Source: Platanthera guangdongensis (Eukaryota; Streptophyta; Magnoliopsida; Asparagales; Orchidaceae). From it: a DNA stretch of 64,000 nucleotides. The first letter of the stretch is position 1; every line of letters starts with the position of its first letter. The stretch covers positions 114,595,314 to 114,659,313 of the forward strand of contig CM077160.1 of NCBI GenBank assembly GCA_039583875.1, given 5' to 3'. Position numbers and translations under genes: made by a program. Positions 1 through 10,008 of this stretch are shown one piece after another. The notes under the pieces were generated by a model that had not been told where the DNA came from, ran no database searches, and saw nothing but the letters and a program-made list of their open reading frames with translations.

Positions 1-1
1 A

Positions 2-610
2 GTAAGTCGGTATATGGCTGAACCAAGGCAATCTCATCTAGTAGCGGCGAAGGGGATTCTGAAGTATGTTAAGGCTTCTTCTGACATGGGACTCCTCTAT
101 AGAAGGGACGCGGAGGTTGCGTTGCTCGGGTACACGGATGCTGACTATGGCGGTGATTCGGATGATCGAAGGTCTACTTCAGGTTATGTGTTCACTTGCG
201 GTTCAGCTAGCATCTCGTGGTGTAGCAAGAAGCAGGACTCGGTGTCGGTTTCAACCATGGAGGCGGAGTATAAGGCTTCGGCCTTGGCTGCTCGGGAAGC
301 CGTTTGGTTGAGGAGGCTTATAGAGGATGTTCATGAAGAAGTGCAAGGGCCTACCTTACTCCGGGGTGACAATGAGAGTGCTCTCAAGCTGGTTAACAAT
401 CCAGTGTGTCACGCCAGGACCAAGCATATAGAGATTGATCACCATTTCATCAGGGAGAAGGTGTTGGAAGGATCTCTGCTGGTCGGGCATGTTCGGAGTG
501 AAGACAATCTTGCTGACATCTTCACGAAGCCGCTGTCGAAGGGGCCCTTTGAACGCTTGCGCAGCTTGCTGGGATTGGTCACCACTTCTCACTTCAAGGG
601 GGAGTGTTGA
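2..610 (+). CDS. Copia RNase H, C-terminal end of polyprotein (partial)
   Basis: This is the end of a Ty1/copia gag-pol polyprotein, open from the window edge, so no start codon is expected. It encodes RNase H, which degrades the RNA strand of the RNA-DNA hybrid during reverse transcription in virus-like particles. Visible motifs in order are YTDADYGGD with the first catalytic Asp, RRSTSGYVF, STMEAEY with the catalytic Glu, LRGDNESA with another catalytic Asp, and the usual copia ending RTKHIEIDHHFIRE and DIFTKPL. About 200 codons are present with no stop or frameshift. The TGA at 608-610 lies inside the first bases of the 3' LTR, a common copia layout. It is the least damaged coding stretch in the window, but most of the polyprotein lies outside, so the state of the element is unknown. 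Confidence 0.93.
   Translation, partial: VSRYMAEPRQSHLVAAKGILKYVKASSDMGLLYRRDAEVALLGYTDADYGGDSDDRRSTSGYVFTCGSASISWCSKKQDSVSVSTMEAEYKASALAAREAVWLRRLIEDVHEEVQGPTLLRGDNESALKLVNNPVCHARTKHIEIDHHFIREKVLEGSLLVGHVRSEDNLADIFTKPLSKGPFERLRSLLGLVTTSHFKGEC
596..604 (+). other. Polypurine tract of Cop1
   Basis: The purine run AAGGGGGAG directly abuts the LTR start TGTTGA at 605. It would prime plus-strand DNA synthesis. Confidence 0.88.
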
Positions 611-663
611 AATTTGTGAAGTGGAAGTGGGTGACGGGACAGGCCGCGCGGCCTGTGCGGACA

Positions 664-1975
664 GCTTTGGCGGACTGGGCGGACTGGGCGGACTGAGGTT
701 TGCGGCCTGGTGAGAAGTCTGGTGGAAGCCGGCTGTGTTCTGAGCGGGTTGTTGCATGGAGTCCGCGGTTTGGTGCGGCCTGGTATCTGCGGATAGAGAG
801 GCTTGCGGACTGGTGCATTGCTCAGTGGTCGCGGGTGCAAGCTTGCGCTGTTGGCGGGTTGGTTCGAGTTCGCAGGAAGCCTTGCGGACTGGTGTGTCCG
901 CGGTTTGGGCTGTTGCGGACTGGGCCTTGAGCTTGGCTGAGGCCTTGTCGAGCTCAGGTGTTACAGCAGGTCTTGCTGTGGAGACCGGTTGGCGGACTGG
1001 TGTTTGGAGTCCGGCAGGAAGCTGCTGTGTTGGACAAGTGCGAGGAGCTCGCGGACTGGTTGTGGTCTGTTCTAGGGTGTTTGGCGGACGGGATTTTGTG
1101 TCCGCCATGCTCGCACTGGCCCTTGATGGTTTTGGACTTGGTCACACTTGGTGTCAAGTTCATGGTATCCGCCGTATCCGCGAAGTCCGCTGTGACCGGG
1201 CGGACTGTGGTTGTCTGCCTTTGGTCGTGGACTTGTGGCGGATTGAGGTGTGAGTCTTGCGGACTGCCTCGGGTTGGTGCGGACTGCCATTGAAGAGGGT
1301 TTGCTGTCCTGCAGTGGTTGGAGCTTTGCGGGCTGGTGCCTTGTCCGCTTAGCTTAGGCGGACTGGAGAGGGTTCGTCAATGGTTGCCTTGCTCCTGGCG
1401 GTTTCCCTTGGTGACTGGCTAAGTCCTCGCGGACTGGGCGGACGGTCGTTTGTGTTCGCGCGGACTGGGGCGGTGTCGCTATCTCATGGGCGGTGACCAC
1501 ACTCCTCACCTGGCCTATAAATAGGACCCCCTGACACATCTACAGTAACCTGAGTAACGTGAGTGAACAGTAAATTGGGTTGGGCGAGTGCTGCGGTCTG
1601 TGTTTTCTAGTCCGCGCGGATTGTTTCAGGCTGACGGTTTGCTGTGTGCAGGTCGCGCGGATAACTTCAAGGAGCCAGGAGTTTGGCTGTGACTTCGGTC
1701 AGTGCTTGGAAGTGTGCGGTCTCTGCGGACTCAACAGGAGGTCGCTCTGCGGATTGTCAGTTCTGTTTCAACTTTCCCAGCTTCAATAACCTGTCCGCCG
1801 GCTTCAGGCGGGTAGGGGAGTTCCTCAGTTCGGATTCAGCAGGAGGCGAATAACGGTCTGTCCGCGCGGCCTCGCGGTCTCGTCGGACTCCGTGGTATTC
1901 GGCGGATTGCAGCAAAGCTCGGGCGAGCTCAGCGGACTCTGCGGTCTCGGCGACCTCGCGGTCTCGGCGGACTGG
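664..1975 (+). repeat. Dense GCGGACTG motif array in the Cop1 LTR
   Basis: By eye at least 14 exact GCGGACTG copies occur, some in tandem (three in a row from about 669), with further variants such as GCGGACGG, GCGGATTG and the complement GTCCGC. They lie on both sides of the TATA box but most are upstream, as expected for U3 enhancer-like elements. No function is known to me. Confidence 0.75.
1516..1524 (+). promoter_or_regulatory. TATA box of the Cop1 LTR promoter
   Basis: TATAAATAG sits in a GC-rich context and is followed about 30 bases later by an A/C-rich stretch suited to transcription start. It is the only strong TATA box in the LTR. Confidence 0.7.
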
Positions 1976-2231
1976 AGTGCTGTCCGCCCGGCTTGTTTTT
2001 TGGTTCTTTCTGTTTACAGCTGTAATACTAGTGAAATCATGTCTCGCTATGTATGCCTCGGATTGTAAAGAAGTGAATGCATAATAAGACCTGCTTGTGC
2101 TTCCATTGTTTTGTTGGGTTCAACCTCTAGTCCTTGGGTTTTCCGCAGGTTCAGCGTGCGAACTGGGTAGTTCCGAAGATATTAATTTGGTGTTTGGGCT
2201 ATCTTGCTGACCACGTTGAGAAAATTTAACA

Positions 2232-3110
2232 GTTCCCGCCGTGCACCGCTCCCAACCTCGTATTTTTGGCCGAGTGCCAAAATAAAATTGCGAGCATACA
2301 ACCAAGGTTGAGTGGGACCCGGTAAAACATACTGTATAAATATAGTAAATCTGCGCAAGTCACAACCTCATGGATGTCGCCGAGACCAGAAAGAGTAAAG
2401 GTGAGGAGGTTATTAACAATGCGCAAAGCGGGGGGAAATTAGGTGGATGCCTTTAGATTTCTTAGGGGTGCGTGGCGCGGTGTCATTACTGAGTTCTGTC
2501 CAAAAGTTGAGAACGAAGGTTGAAATCGGGAGGGAAATCAGAATGGAGATAGAGATAGGCGGGAAATGGGAAAAGAACTCCGAGCAAAATCCCATGACGA
2601 CATTGAGTTGGCGGATGGTGAGCTGATGCGTCAGCCCAGCCATGCGAAAGACGATGAAATCATCATTCACGCCCAACGGAACTTAAAGGATGTTAAGAAC
2701 TCGACGGTGAGCTCAAGGAAAGTGGGCTCAGAAATAGAGAAGAGGGAACTCCATTCAGGGGTGGATAGAAATTCCCTAACAAAATTTGTAGCTCTAAAGG
2801 TTACAAGGATCCCCAATCCAAGATATGGAATACGCTAAAGGGTTTGGAGCATAGGCAATCGATGTGATCCTGCTCGGTGGAGTTTTCAAAAAGGAGCATG
2901 GCACTCACAGCGGTGAGATTGGCAGGGTGCTTGGAGGAGGAAGTGGTGGAGCGAGGGTGGTGGCGAGGCATTATGGATGGAGGAAAAATATGTGTTCGAG
3001 TTAGCTAAGGCAAGGAGGCGTGATGGATGGTGTGGAGGAAGCAAAGGGGGATAAATCCTATTTATAAGATTTCTTGTGTCGGTCATGCCCCCCCCCCCTT
3101 TCATGCCCGT
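2232..3110 (-). pseudogene. Athila-type ORF1 ('putative plant transposon protein') remnant, AthN-left
   Basis: This is a decayed copy of the ORF found in Athila/Tat-type gypsy elements whose biochemical role is unknown. The recognisable part is around 2413-2676: DDFIVFRMAGLTHQLTIRQ followed by an N-V-V-M-G-F stretch, matching the family pattern of an FR-L/M core then a leucine/glycine segment. The sequence is nearly collinear with 10496-11330 in AthN-right, with several indels that shift the frame. Cop1 removed or displaced the 3' part. It is not translatable as it stands. Confidence 0.7.
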
Positions 3111-3985
3111 GATAGGGGGCATGCACTTAAAAAAACAAAAAAGGTATTTAAGGCTTCGTGCCTCGGATTCGTGGGTCACGCCCCAGAGTCACGGGCTCTA
3201 GGGCGTGTAACTAAAAAAAATGAAAAAGGGAATCTGAGGCATTGACCTGGGTCATTGCCTCGGATTCGGATGACACGGCCCAGGGTCACGCCCGTGACCC
3301 TAGGGTGTGTAACTGAAAATGAAGAAAAGTTTTGACTTCTTTTTTTTTGGGAATCCGGGGAAAGTCACGGGCATGACATAAATTGTCATGGGCGTGACTG
3401 GGAAATAGAAGATTCACGTTTTTTTCCTGAAATTTTTCGTCGAAGGAATTCCGCGACTATTACGCCAGTGACTAGTAATTGTCACGCTCTTGACTGTAAC
3501 AGTTGTCGAACTGAGGACGGTGATCGACGAAAACAAATCCGCATCCGACGAAACCTGTATCGGTGTAGGTCACGCCCGTGACCCAGAGGTCATTATCGTG
3601 ACATCAACGGGAGACGAACGAAAAACCGCACTCGATGAAACCATTCTCTGGTTTCGCAAGATGAACTAAACACGGCTCTATCACACATGTGACCCATAGG
3701 TCACGACCGTGACATGGGCGTGTAGGATCAGAAATTTTATTTTGCTTTTTTTTCCATATATTTTTTATATTTTTTTGAAAGAAATAAAATAAACTAAATA
3801 AAAATTACCGAGATGAAGGAATCACATGAAGTTGGTGTTCGAACCCGATCGATCGTCACGCCGCAAAGATTCTTCAAACCTACAAAAACTCAAATAGAAA
3901 ATGAAAATAAAAAGAAAGGATAACCTTGGGTGTCTCCCACAAGCTCTTTGTTTATGGTCGTTGAGCTCGACCTTTGTGGGTGTGC
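3060..3985. repeat. Palindrome-rich spacer between protease and ORF1, AthN-left
   Basis: No coding region is visible. The stretch holds repeated imperfect inverted repeats of the type GTCACGCCCGTGAC (for example near 3090, 3170-3200, 3270-3305, 3365-3400 and 3565-3600). It also holds motifs of the type TCGTCGAA and GATCGACGAAAAC (3437-3560). A poly-T/A-rich stretch closes it at 3730-3810. The same arrangement is present at 23120-23760. Confidence 0.75.
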
Positions 3986-4880
3986 TTACGATGTTATGGG
4001 CTTTTCAGATAGATAAGCCGACACAAATATGAGAAGTTTGGAACCCTCCGCTAGAGATAAATATTGCATATGATCTGACAGTTGTCTAATTTCTATACTT
4101 GGAGGTTCCTCATACAAACTTCTGAAACGGTCACTACCTAAGTCTAGAGTTTCTACAATAGGTGCGTGTGTGACCAAGTTGTTATTACTTATTTAATGAG
4201 AAATTAAATTTAAAGTTTCAAAATTTTCGTCATGAACAATAAGTGAATAAAAATTTTCATAAAATAAAACAGAGTCTTCTTCGGGAGAAGCCTCCAAAAA
4301 GAAACATGAGTCGTCATTATAGAGCGTATTTTTCATAGATGATTCAATAGTAAAGGTAACTTCTTCATCTCTGACCCTAAGGAGAAGTTTATCGTTACTA
4401 ACATCTATAATGGAGCGTGAGGTGGCGAGAAAAGGGCGACCGAGAATAAGCGGAACCTCAGTGTCCCCTTCTTTGTGAAGGATGACAAAATCTACGAGAA
4501 AGATTAATTTGTCAACTTTGACACGCACATTTTCAATAATACCCATAGGGTATTTTATAGACCGATCCGCCAATTTGATGCTCATTTTTGTGGGATTAGG
4601 CTCTCCTAATCCCAATTTTTTAAATAATGAATAAGGAATCAAATTAATCTAAGCGCATAGATCGGCCAACACATGTTTTACTAATTAATCGCCAAATAGA
4701 CAAGCAATAGAGAAACTACCCTCATCGGTTAGTTTCTTAGGCAATTTATTAAGTAAAACTGTCGAGCATTCCACGTTCAAGTGAACCGTGGAGATATCCT
4801 CAAGTTTTTTTTATTTGTTAAAAGATCCTTGAGGCACTTGGCATACCTCGGCACTTGCGCTAGTAATTCGCAAGACGGTA
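3986..4880 (-). pseudogene. Athila-type aspartic protease remnant, AthN-left
   Basis: This is the retropepsin-like protease region that would cleave Gag-Pol. The best-kept part (4193-4642) runs from MIPYSLFKKLGLGEPNPTK to the flap-region motif VPLILGRPFLATSR. The active-site block just upstream, DLGAS in Ath1, is damaged: the Gly codon is now Cys, and a TAG replaces the Ser codon at about 4650. The coding trace ends at VSAYLSEKPITS (about 3988). In Ath1 the reverse transcriptase follows at this point; here the palindrome spacer follows directly. AthN-right stops at the same residues, so the loss is ancestral. Confidence 0.82.
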
Positions 4881-4889
4881 AATTTATTT

Positions 4890-6506
4890 GAATTTCTGTA
4901 AACATGTTTAGAAATTTACTGTGATGCGCATCCATCCGGTCTTTTTGCATTCTAGACGGATAGGGAAGAGGTGGTTGATAAGCCTTTGGTTTATTATCAT
5001 TCGAAGTCTTAGGAGGGGGAGAAGATGTAAAAATTATTACCTCTTGTTTAACCGGATTTGAAGAAGTAGTTACCTCTTGTTCAACCGGAGTTGAAGAAGT
5101 ATGTACCGCCTTTCCGCATCATAGCATGTTAGCCTTCACTTGCACCTTTGGGTTGGGCTCCGTAATGCCCGGCAATGCTCCTTGTTGGCGATCAGAGATC
5201 ATCTTTGCTATTTGCCCAATTTGATTCTCCAAATTGCTGATAAATCCGGTAATATTCCAGATATTGGCATCATTGGTAGCCGCTTATTTTTGGAAAGCCT
5301 CCACAAGAGCCAGAGGTTTGGGAACTTGTGGCGGAAAGTAACCGGGTGGAATTGTTTTTGGGGGGCGAGCCGCTTCCCTGAATTACTCTAAGAGAAGTTG
5401 GGGTGATTCCTTAAGCCCGGGTGATAAGTGTTACCAAAATTATTACCCGAATTAAAAGGTGGTTGATTCGGATTACCCATGTAATCCACTTGTTTGATAA
5501 TAGTGGAAGGTTCCCAAAATTAGGGTTCACAGGTAGGTGTGGACGAGGAAGCAGACATCTCGTCCATTTATTTTTGTAGTTTCTCAACCTAGGGAGATGA
5601 ATTAGAAACTGTATTGATTTCATACATCCCGGCCGGTTTAGGTGGATGAGACCGGGGTGTACTCCACTGATACGTATTCATGGCCATACCTTCTATAAGT
5701 TCTTGGGCACCCTCCGGAGTTTTGTTGTTTAACGTTCCACCGGCGGCGACATCAATATGTTGCCTCGTTTGTTGATTGAGACCATTATAGAAGGTTTGCA
5801 CTTGCAACCAATCGGGCATTGCATGATGCGGACAATGACGAAGCAATTCCTTAAATCGCTCCCAAGTATCATATAACGTTTATGTATCAACTTGGGAGAA
5901 ATATGTAATATCATTGAGCAACTTGGCCGTTTTTGCGGGAGGAAAATATTTCGTGAGAAATTTTTCCGTCATCTCGGCCCAAGTAGTGATGGATCCTCTT
6001 GGTAAAGAGACCAACCACTGTTTAGCTTTGGTGCGTAATGTGAAAGGGAAAAGACTTAACTGAATGGCATCATCAGAAACCCCATTAATTTTAAAAGTAT
6101 CGCATATTTCTAAAAAGTTAGAAATATGCGCATTTGGGTCCTCATCTTGAAGCCCATCAAATTGTATAGATTGTTGTACCATTTGAATGATGATTGGCTT
6201 CAATTCAAAGTTATTATTCGCAATAGCGGGTCGAACAATACTTGATTGCGGCTCATTCAAATTTGGTCGGGCATAATAGGACATAGTCCGTTGATCGGCC
6301 ATATTTGGATTTGGGTTACCCAAAATAGAAGAAAATTGAAAAGATGAAGAAGTAGAAGAAGAAGAAGAAGCGGAAGAAGAAATGTCACCTATGGATTCCT
6401 CAACCAAATCTGGAGAATTGAGATCGCGGAGTCTTAGATGTCGCCGTAAGCTTTGCTCGATCTTCGGGTCCAAATCAAGTAGATTTGACGGATTCCCTCG
6501 TGTCAC
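4890..6506 (-). pseudogene. Athila-type gag remnant, AthN-left
   Basis: Gag is the capsid/nucleocapsid precursor. The longest open part (5880-6506, 208 codons) shows the retrotransposon gag domain: FDGLQDEDPNAHISNFLEIC, RTKAKQWLVSLPRGSITTW and KFLTKYFPP. A second stretch (5589-5846) continues in another frame with LQVQTFYNGLNQQTRQHID. The usual ATG is changed to GTG at 6504-6506, whereas Ath1 and AthN-right keep ATG there. A Ser-rich run (AGA/AGT/TCT codons, about 6330-6395) lies near the N-terminus. Several stops and frameshifts follow, and no CCHC knuckle survives. Confidence 0.88.
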
Positions 6507-6629
6507 ACACCAAGATAAAAAAGCAAAGTAAAACCAAAATAAATTTTTTTTTATTTTGATTTTTTTTAAAACAAAATGAAAATGATAAAATTAATAGATT
6601 CTTGCTTTCAAAATATCAATAAGGAAATG

Positions 6630-6647
6630 TCCCGGGAAACGGAGCCA
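6630..6647 (-). other. Degenerate primer binding site (tRNA-Asp type), AthN-left
   Basis: The plus strand reads TCCCGGGAAACGGAGCCA, which matches the 18-base tRNA-Asp 3' end seen in Ath1 and AthS at 15 of 18 positions. It lies 6 bases from the LTR, as in the other copies. Confidence 0.82.
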
Positions 6648-6653
6648 AAAACT

Positions 6654-8193
6654 TGATGATAGATTTTTTATATAAGTTTTAAAAATAAATCCAAACTAAT
6701 ATCTCAAACTAGGCAAGTGCACCTATCGAAATATAATATAGGAAATATCGTATTTAAACTCAGGGATCGTTGAGTACTTGTGCTCACAAAGAAGAGCTAT
6801 TATTTTATCGAATGGAAATTGGTTTTGCGATTTTGGTAAAGAAAACGTTAAACTAAAAGGAGAAATACGATGAGAGAAAAGCTAGCACTTGATATAGAAT
6901 TCCTTTGGGTTAGAATAAATTTCCATGAAATTATAAAATACAAGCATTTAAATTATTAACTTCGACCGAGGAGGTTCCGTAGCTACGAAGCGCCTCTCTC
7001 TAGAATACGCTCCAACTAACCTTAGGATGATCGATTAAGACCTCTCGGCCAGTCGAAACTCCTAAGGTTGCTATAAGTGGTGAACCCCACTATTGGATTT
7101 GACTCCAATCCGTAAGATTTATGCCTTCCTCTCTCGATGGGTGCATGCAACTCCCTCTATCCTTGAGTGATCTACTCGCATTCACAACCTCTCGGTAAAT
7201 CTTGGATATGTATCAAAGATCGACTAAACATAATTTGCAACTTATGAATTCGATGAAATTAAAATCAAAGATAAACCGAAGTATATAAAATAGAGTGCTT
7301 GATAATTTGTTACTGAAAGAAGAAATTTATTTCATTCCAAAGTTCATCATGATCAAGTGCTATTTGGAAGTTAGCTACTCTTCATGACGAGAGAATTACA
7401 TGAAAGGTTGAGATAACAAAAATAAAAGTTACACTATGAATTGAAAATGTAAGAAATAAAATAAAGAAAACAGAACTATAGCTCCCCAAAAAAAACCTCT
7501 AGTATGCTTCTGGAATTGTCTGAAATTTATAGGCAAGTTTGTTGGAGAGTCACGCCCGTGACCTAGGGCGTGTAAAGCTCAGGACCGTCATTTTCAAGTC
7601 CATGGAATGTTGGCGCGAAACCGCCAAAAATCGTTAATTGGCGGGTCACGTCCCCAGGTCACGCCAGTAACCAGGGGAGTCTCTTGTCGGTTGCTGAAAA
7701 TGGCGGGAAGCAGAAACAGCGGGAGTAACTCTGGCCATTGTTGGAAGGGTCACGCCCCTGCTCATGCTAGTGACCTAAGGCATGTAAGGCAAAAAACGTT
7801 AAGATCTGAAACTGCTTTATTAAACATGGCACGCTTTGATATCACGCCTCAAAGTCACGCCCATGAACAATAGGTCACGCCCGTGACCGAGGCGTGTAAT
7901 TTTTAGTTAACGTGGCAATGTACTCTGGAGCACTTGCTGGGGTCACGCCTGCCTAGCACGCCCGTGACCTACAGGTCACGCCCATGACAGGGGCGTGTAG
8001 TTTGCATTTTTTGAGTTTTGTCCAGCTTTGTCCCCTGATCAGTTCTTCAAACTCCAAAATGCTATTGGCAGCACAGTTTGACCTAAAATAAGAAAAGAAC
8101 ATAATTAGTAACAAAATTAATATAATATAATTACAATCTTGTTAATTATTAAATAAAAACTATATAAAAATAAAGATAAAATTACACTTTTCA
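6654..8193 (-). repeat. AthN LTR shared by two units (1540 bp)
   Basis: The plus-strand copy begins TGATGATAG next to a PBS at 6630-6647 and ends TTTTCA next to a degenerate purine tract at 8194. It therefore has a PBS plus gag on one side and a purine tract plus a 3' internal region on the other. It acts as 5' LTR of AthN-left and 3' LTR of AthN-right. Its first 390 bases match 26621-27013, and the next part matches 39545-39684. It contains a cluster of CACGCCCGTGAC-type palindromes (7550-8000). Confidence 0.85.
7525..7531 (-). promoter_or_regulatory. Minus-strand TATA box in the AthN LTR
   Basis: The minus strand reads CCTATAAATTTCAGAC. The same context (CCTATAAATTGCAGA) occurs in the AthS LTR at 60423-60429, which supports it as the family promoter. 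The palindrome cluster 7550-8000 lies upstream of it on the minus strand. Confidence 0.6.
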
Positions 8194-10008
8194 AATACTC
8201 TCATACTTACTCGTTTGCTCGTCCCGAGCAAACCACTTTCCATAAGGAGTAGAAAAGTTTTAACGCTAGAAAATAAAATTGAATCTAATGAGTAAAATGC
8301 GAAATCTTATGCCTATGTACGTAGCTATTTTAGTAGAAAAACCGACTCAACATATAAATTAAATTTTTTTTTTCTGGAATGTGTTTTCACTTATTATTTC
8401 TACTTTTAAAATTGAAAACCTAGTAAATCTTGAAATCACATTTAGGGGGAAAGTAGTGTGTTTACTAAAATAACATTGCACAAATCAAAGATCGAGATAC
8501 CCTTTAGAGAAATCCATCAATGTCGATGGTCATAGGCTTGTCCTTTCACACTCTAGTCACGACACTAGTCTAACTTATAAGCATAAATCATTAGGACTTA
8601 ACTAGGTTGAAAGGTAGGCTTAGGTTTTGGTGCAGATAATCAAAGATAAATACGATGGCTAATCACACCCAAACCTAAAGAGAGCTCGCACAAAATAATA
8701 GTGGCATTAAAAAGATAGCCAATTTCCCAAATCCTTTATTTTTTTCATACATTTTTTATTTTTATTTCTCTTTCTTTCCCTTTTAAAGATTTTTTTCTAA
8801 TGTTTTTTTAAGGAAGGAGAAATAAAATCAGCTTTCTTTTTCAATAAAAATAGTCACAAAATTTTAGATGAATCCTGATCACTAAAAATAATTCATATAA
8901 CTTGTATCGAGTTTTGACTTAATTAGGTGTGCGATTAGAATGCTTTTTAGGCCTTGATGAAATATTTTTTGGTGGTGCTAAAACAAAAGAAAGTGTATAG
9001 GCTCAAATTGGTTTATCAGAGATAAAATGTTTAGGTACGGGTGCAAAGGCTCAAATTTGCCAAAAGAAATGCCAAAATCATATTTATGCTAATAAGTTTA
9101 ACCTATGCAAAGTCTTGAGAATAGCTAGAGGGAAAGTTCTAGACATCGAGAAACAATACCTCCTTCTTGATCAGCGAAATATCGCTCCAGTAAACTTCTA
9201 CACACTCTCATAAACTATTCTAAGATTTTACTGGTTTCAAAGTAAAAGTAAAATAAACTGCTTCTACGGATTTAGAAAGACAAAAACTCTAATTGTATGC
9301 TGAATTTTTAATTCTACTTAATTTCTACTTACATGTGTACTTAACTAGAAACACAACATGACTAACAGTTCTACTCCAAAATTCAAATTTTAATTAAAGC
9401 ATCAAAATATCCTAAATACTATGTACAAGTTGAATATTATGGATGTCGAATATGAATAAATATAAAAATAAAGATTTCTCTAATTTAAAATTAACACTAA
9501 TGTTTTTGTTATTTCATAGACTTCCTGAGGTGTACCCTATGAAGGGCACTCACTGGTACTGGGATGTAAGATGGGGTGATATCTCAAACGTCCCTTTCTA
9601 AGAAATTTAATTTTGATTTTTTATTTTGTTAAAAAAATTTTGATATATTTTCTAAATTTTTTTTATAAATTTGTGAAGAGTAAGTAAAAATAAAATTTTA
9701 AATTTGAAAAAAAAAATTATGATTTTTTTTTAAAAAAAATTCTGGTTTTTTTTGTATGTTTTGCTTAAGAAATATTCCCCCCATACTTTAAACAATACAT
9801 TATCCCCAATGAAAAAAATAAGTAAAGAAAAGTAAAGAGGACTTCCCTGAAGAGGTCAAATCAGCACCAAGGTGTACCTGTAAGACATGACTGAAGAAAA
9901 ACATACTTTTTGATATATTTTAATAACAATAAAAGATACATGACAACTGAAAAGAAAAGATACATGACAATCGACTATAACCCTAAAGAAAAAAACTACT
10001 CCTCATCG
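8194..10008 (-). other. 3' internal non-coding region of AthN-right
   Basis: This is AT-rich DNA without a credible gene. It begins with a degenerate purine tract (minus strand, 8194-8203, next to the LTR). It holds a small hairpin block, CCATCAATGTCGATGG at 8513-8528, followed by TCATAGGCTTGT; Ath1 has the same block at about 13808-13840. A second shared block is GTTCTAGACA at about 9137 (Ath1 14487). At 9525-9600 a stretch resembles the Ath1 leader at 20890-20980. Poly-T/A tracts fill 9600-9780. Confidence 0.65.

Larger units (their letters stand above)
1..2231 (+). mobile_element. Cop1: 3' part of a Ty1/copia LTR retrotransposon
   Basis: The window opens inside a copia polyprotein. It ends with RNase H, then a purine tract, then a complete LTR that begins TGTTGAAATTT and ends AAATTTAACA, a near-perfect terminal inverted repeat. 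The sequence right of 2231 matches 10496 onward, which is the ORF1 region of another copy of the AthN family, so Cop1 is inserted in AthN-left. The five bases after the LTR (GTTCC, 2232-2236) would be one half of the target site duplication; the other half lies left of the window. No extra ORF is present between RNase H and the LTR. Confidence 0.93.
605..2231 (+). repeat. Cop1 3' LTR (1627 bp)
   Basis: The boundaries come from the TG at 605 directly after the purine tract, and from the CA at 2230-2231 that ends an inverted copy of the first bases. Homology with 10496 onward starts immediately afterwards. The LTR is GC-rich in its first two thirds and packed with the short motif GCGGACTG and variants. 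A TATA box lies at 1516-1524. The partner 5' LTR is outside the window. Confidence 0.9.
2232..8193 (-). mobile_element. AthN-left: old non-autonomous Athila-like unit
   Basis: Read on the minus strand the unit has an LTR (8193 to 6654), a degenerate tRNA-Asp PBS, gag, protease, a spacer rich in palindromes and the start of ORF1, where Cop1 interrupts it. No reverse transcriptase, RNase H or integrase is present. AthN-right (23120-27013 and 8194-11450) has the same order and the same end of protease, so the missing pol is a property of the family. All reading frames are broken. The LTR at 6654-8193 also serves as the 3' LTR of AthN-right. Confidence 0.82.

Noticed and set aside
356..1108. Minus-strand open frame of about 250 codons across RNase H and LTR of Cop1
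   Set aside because: It overlaps a clear plus-strand RNase H and the GC-rich LTR repeats; the composition mirrors the repeat motif.
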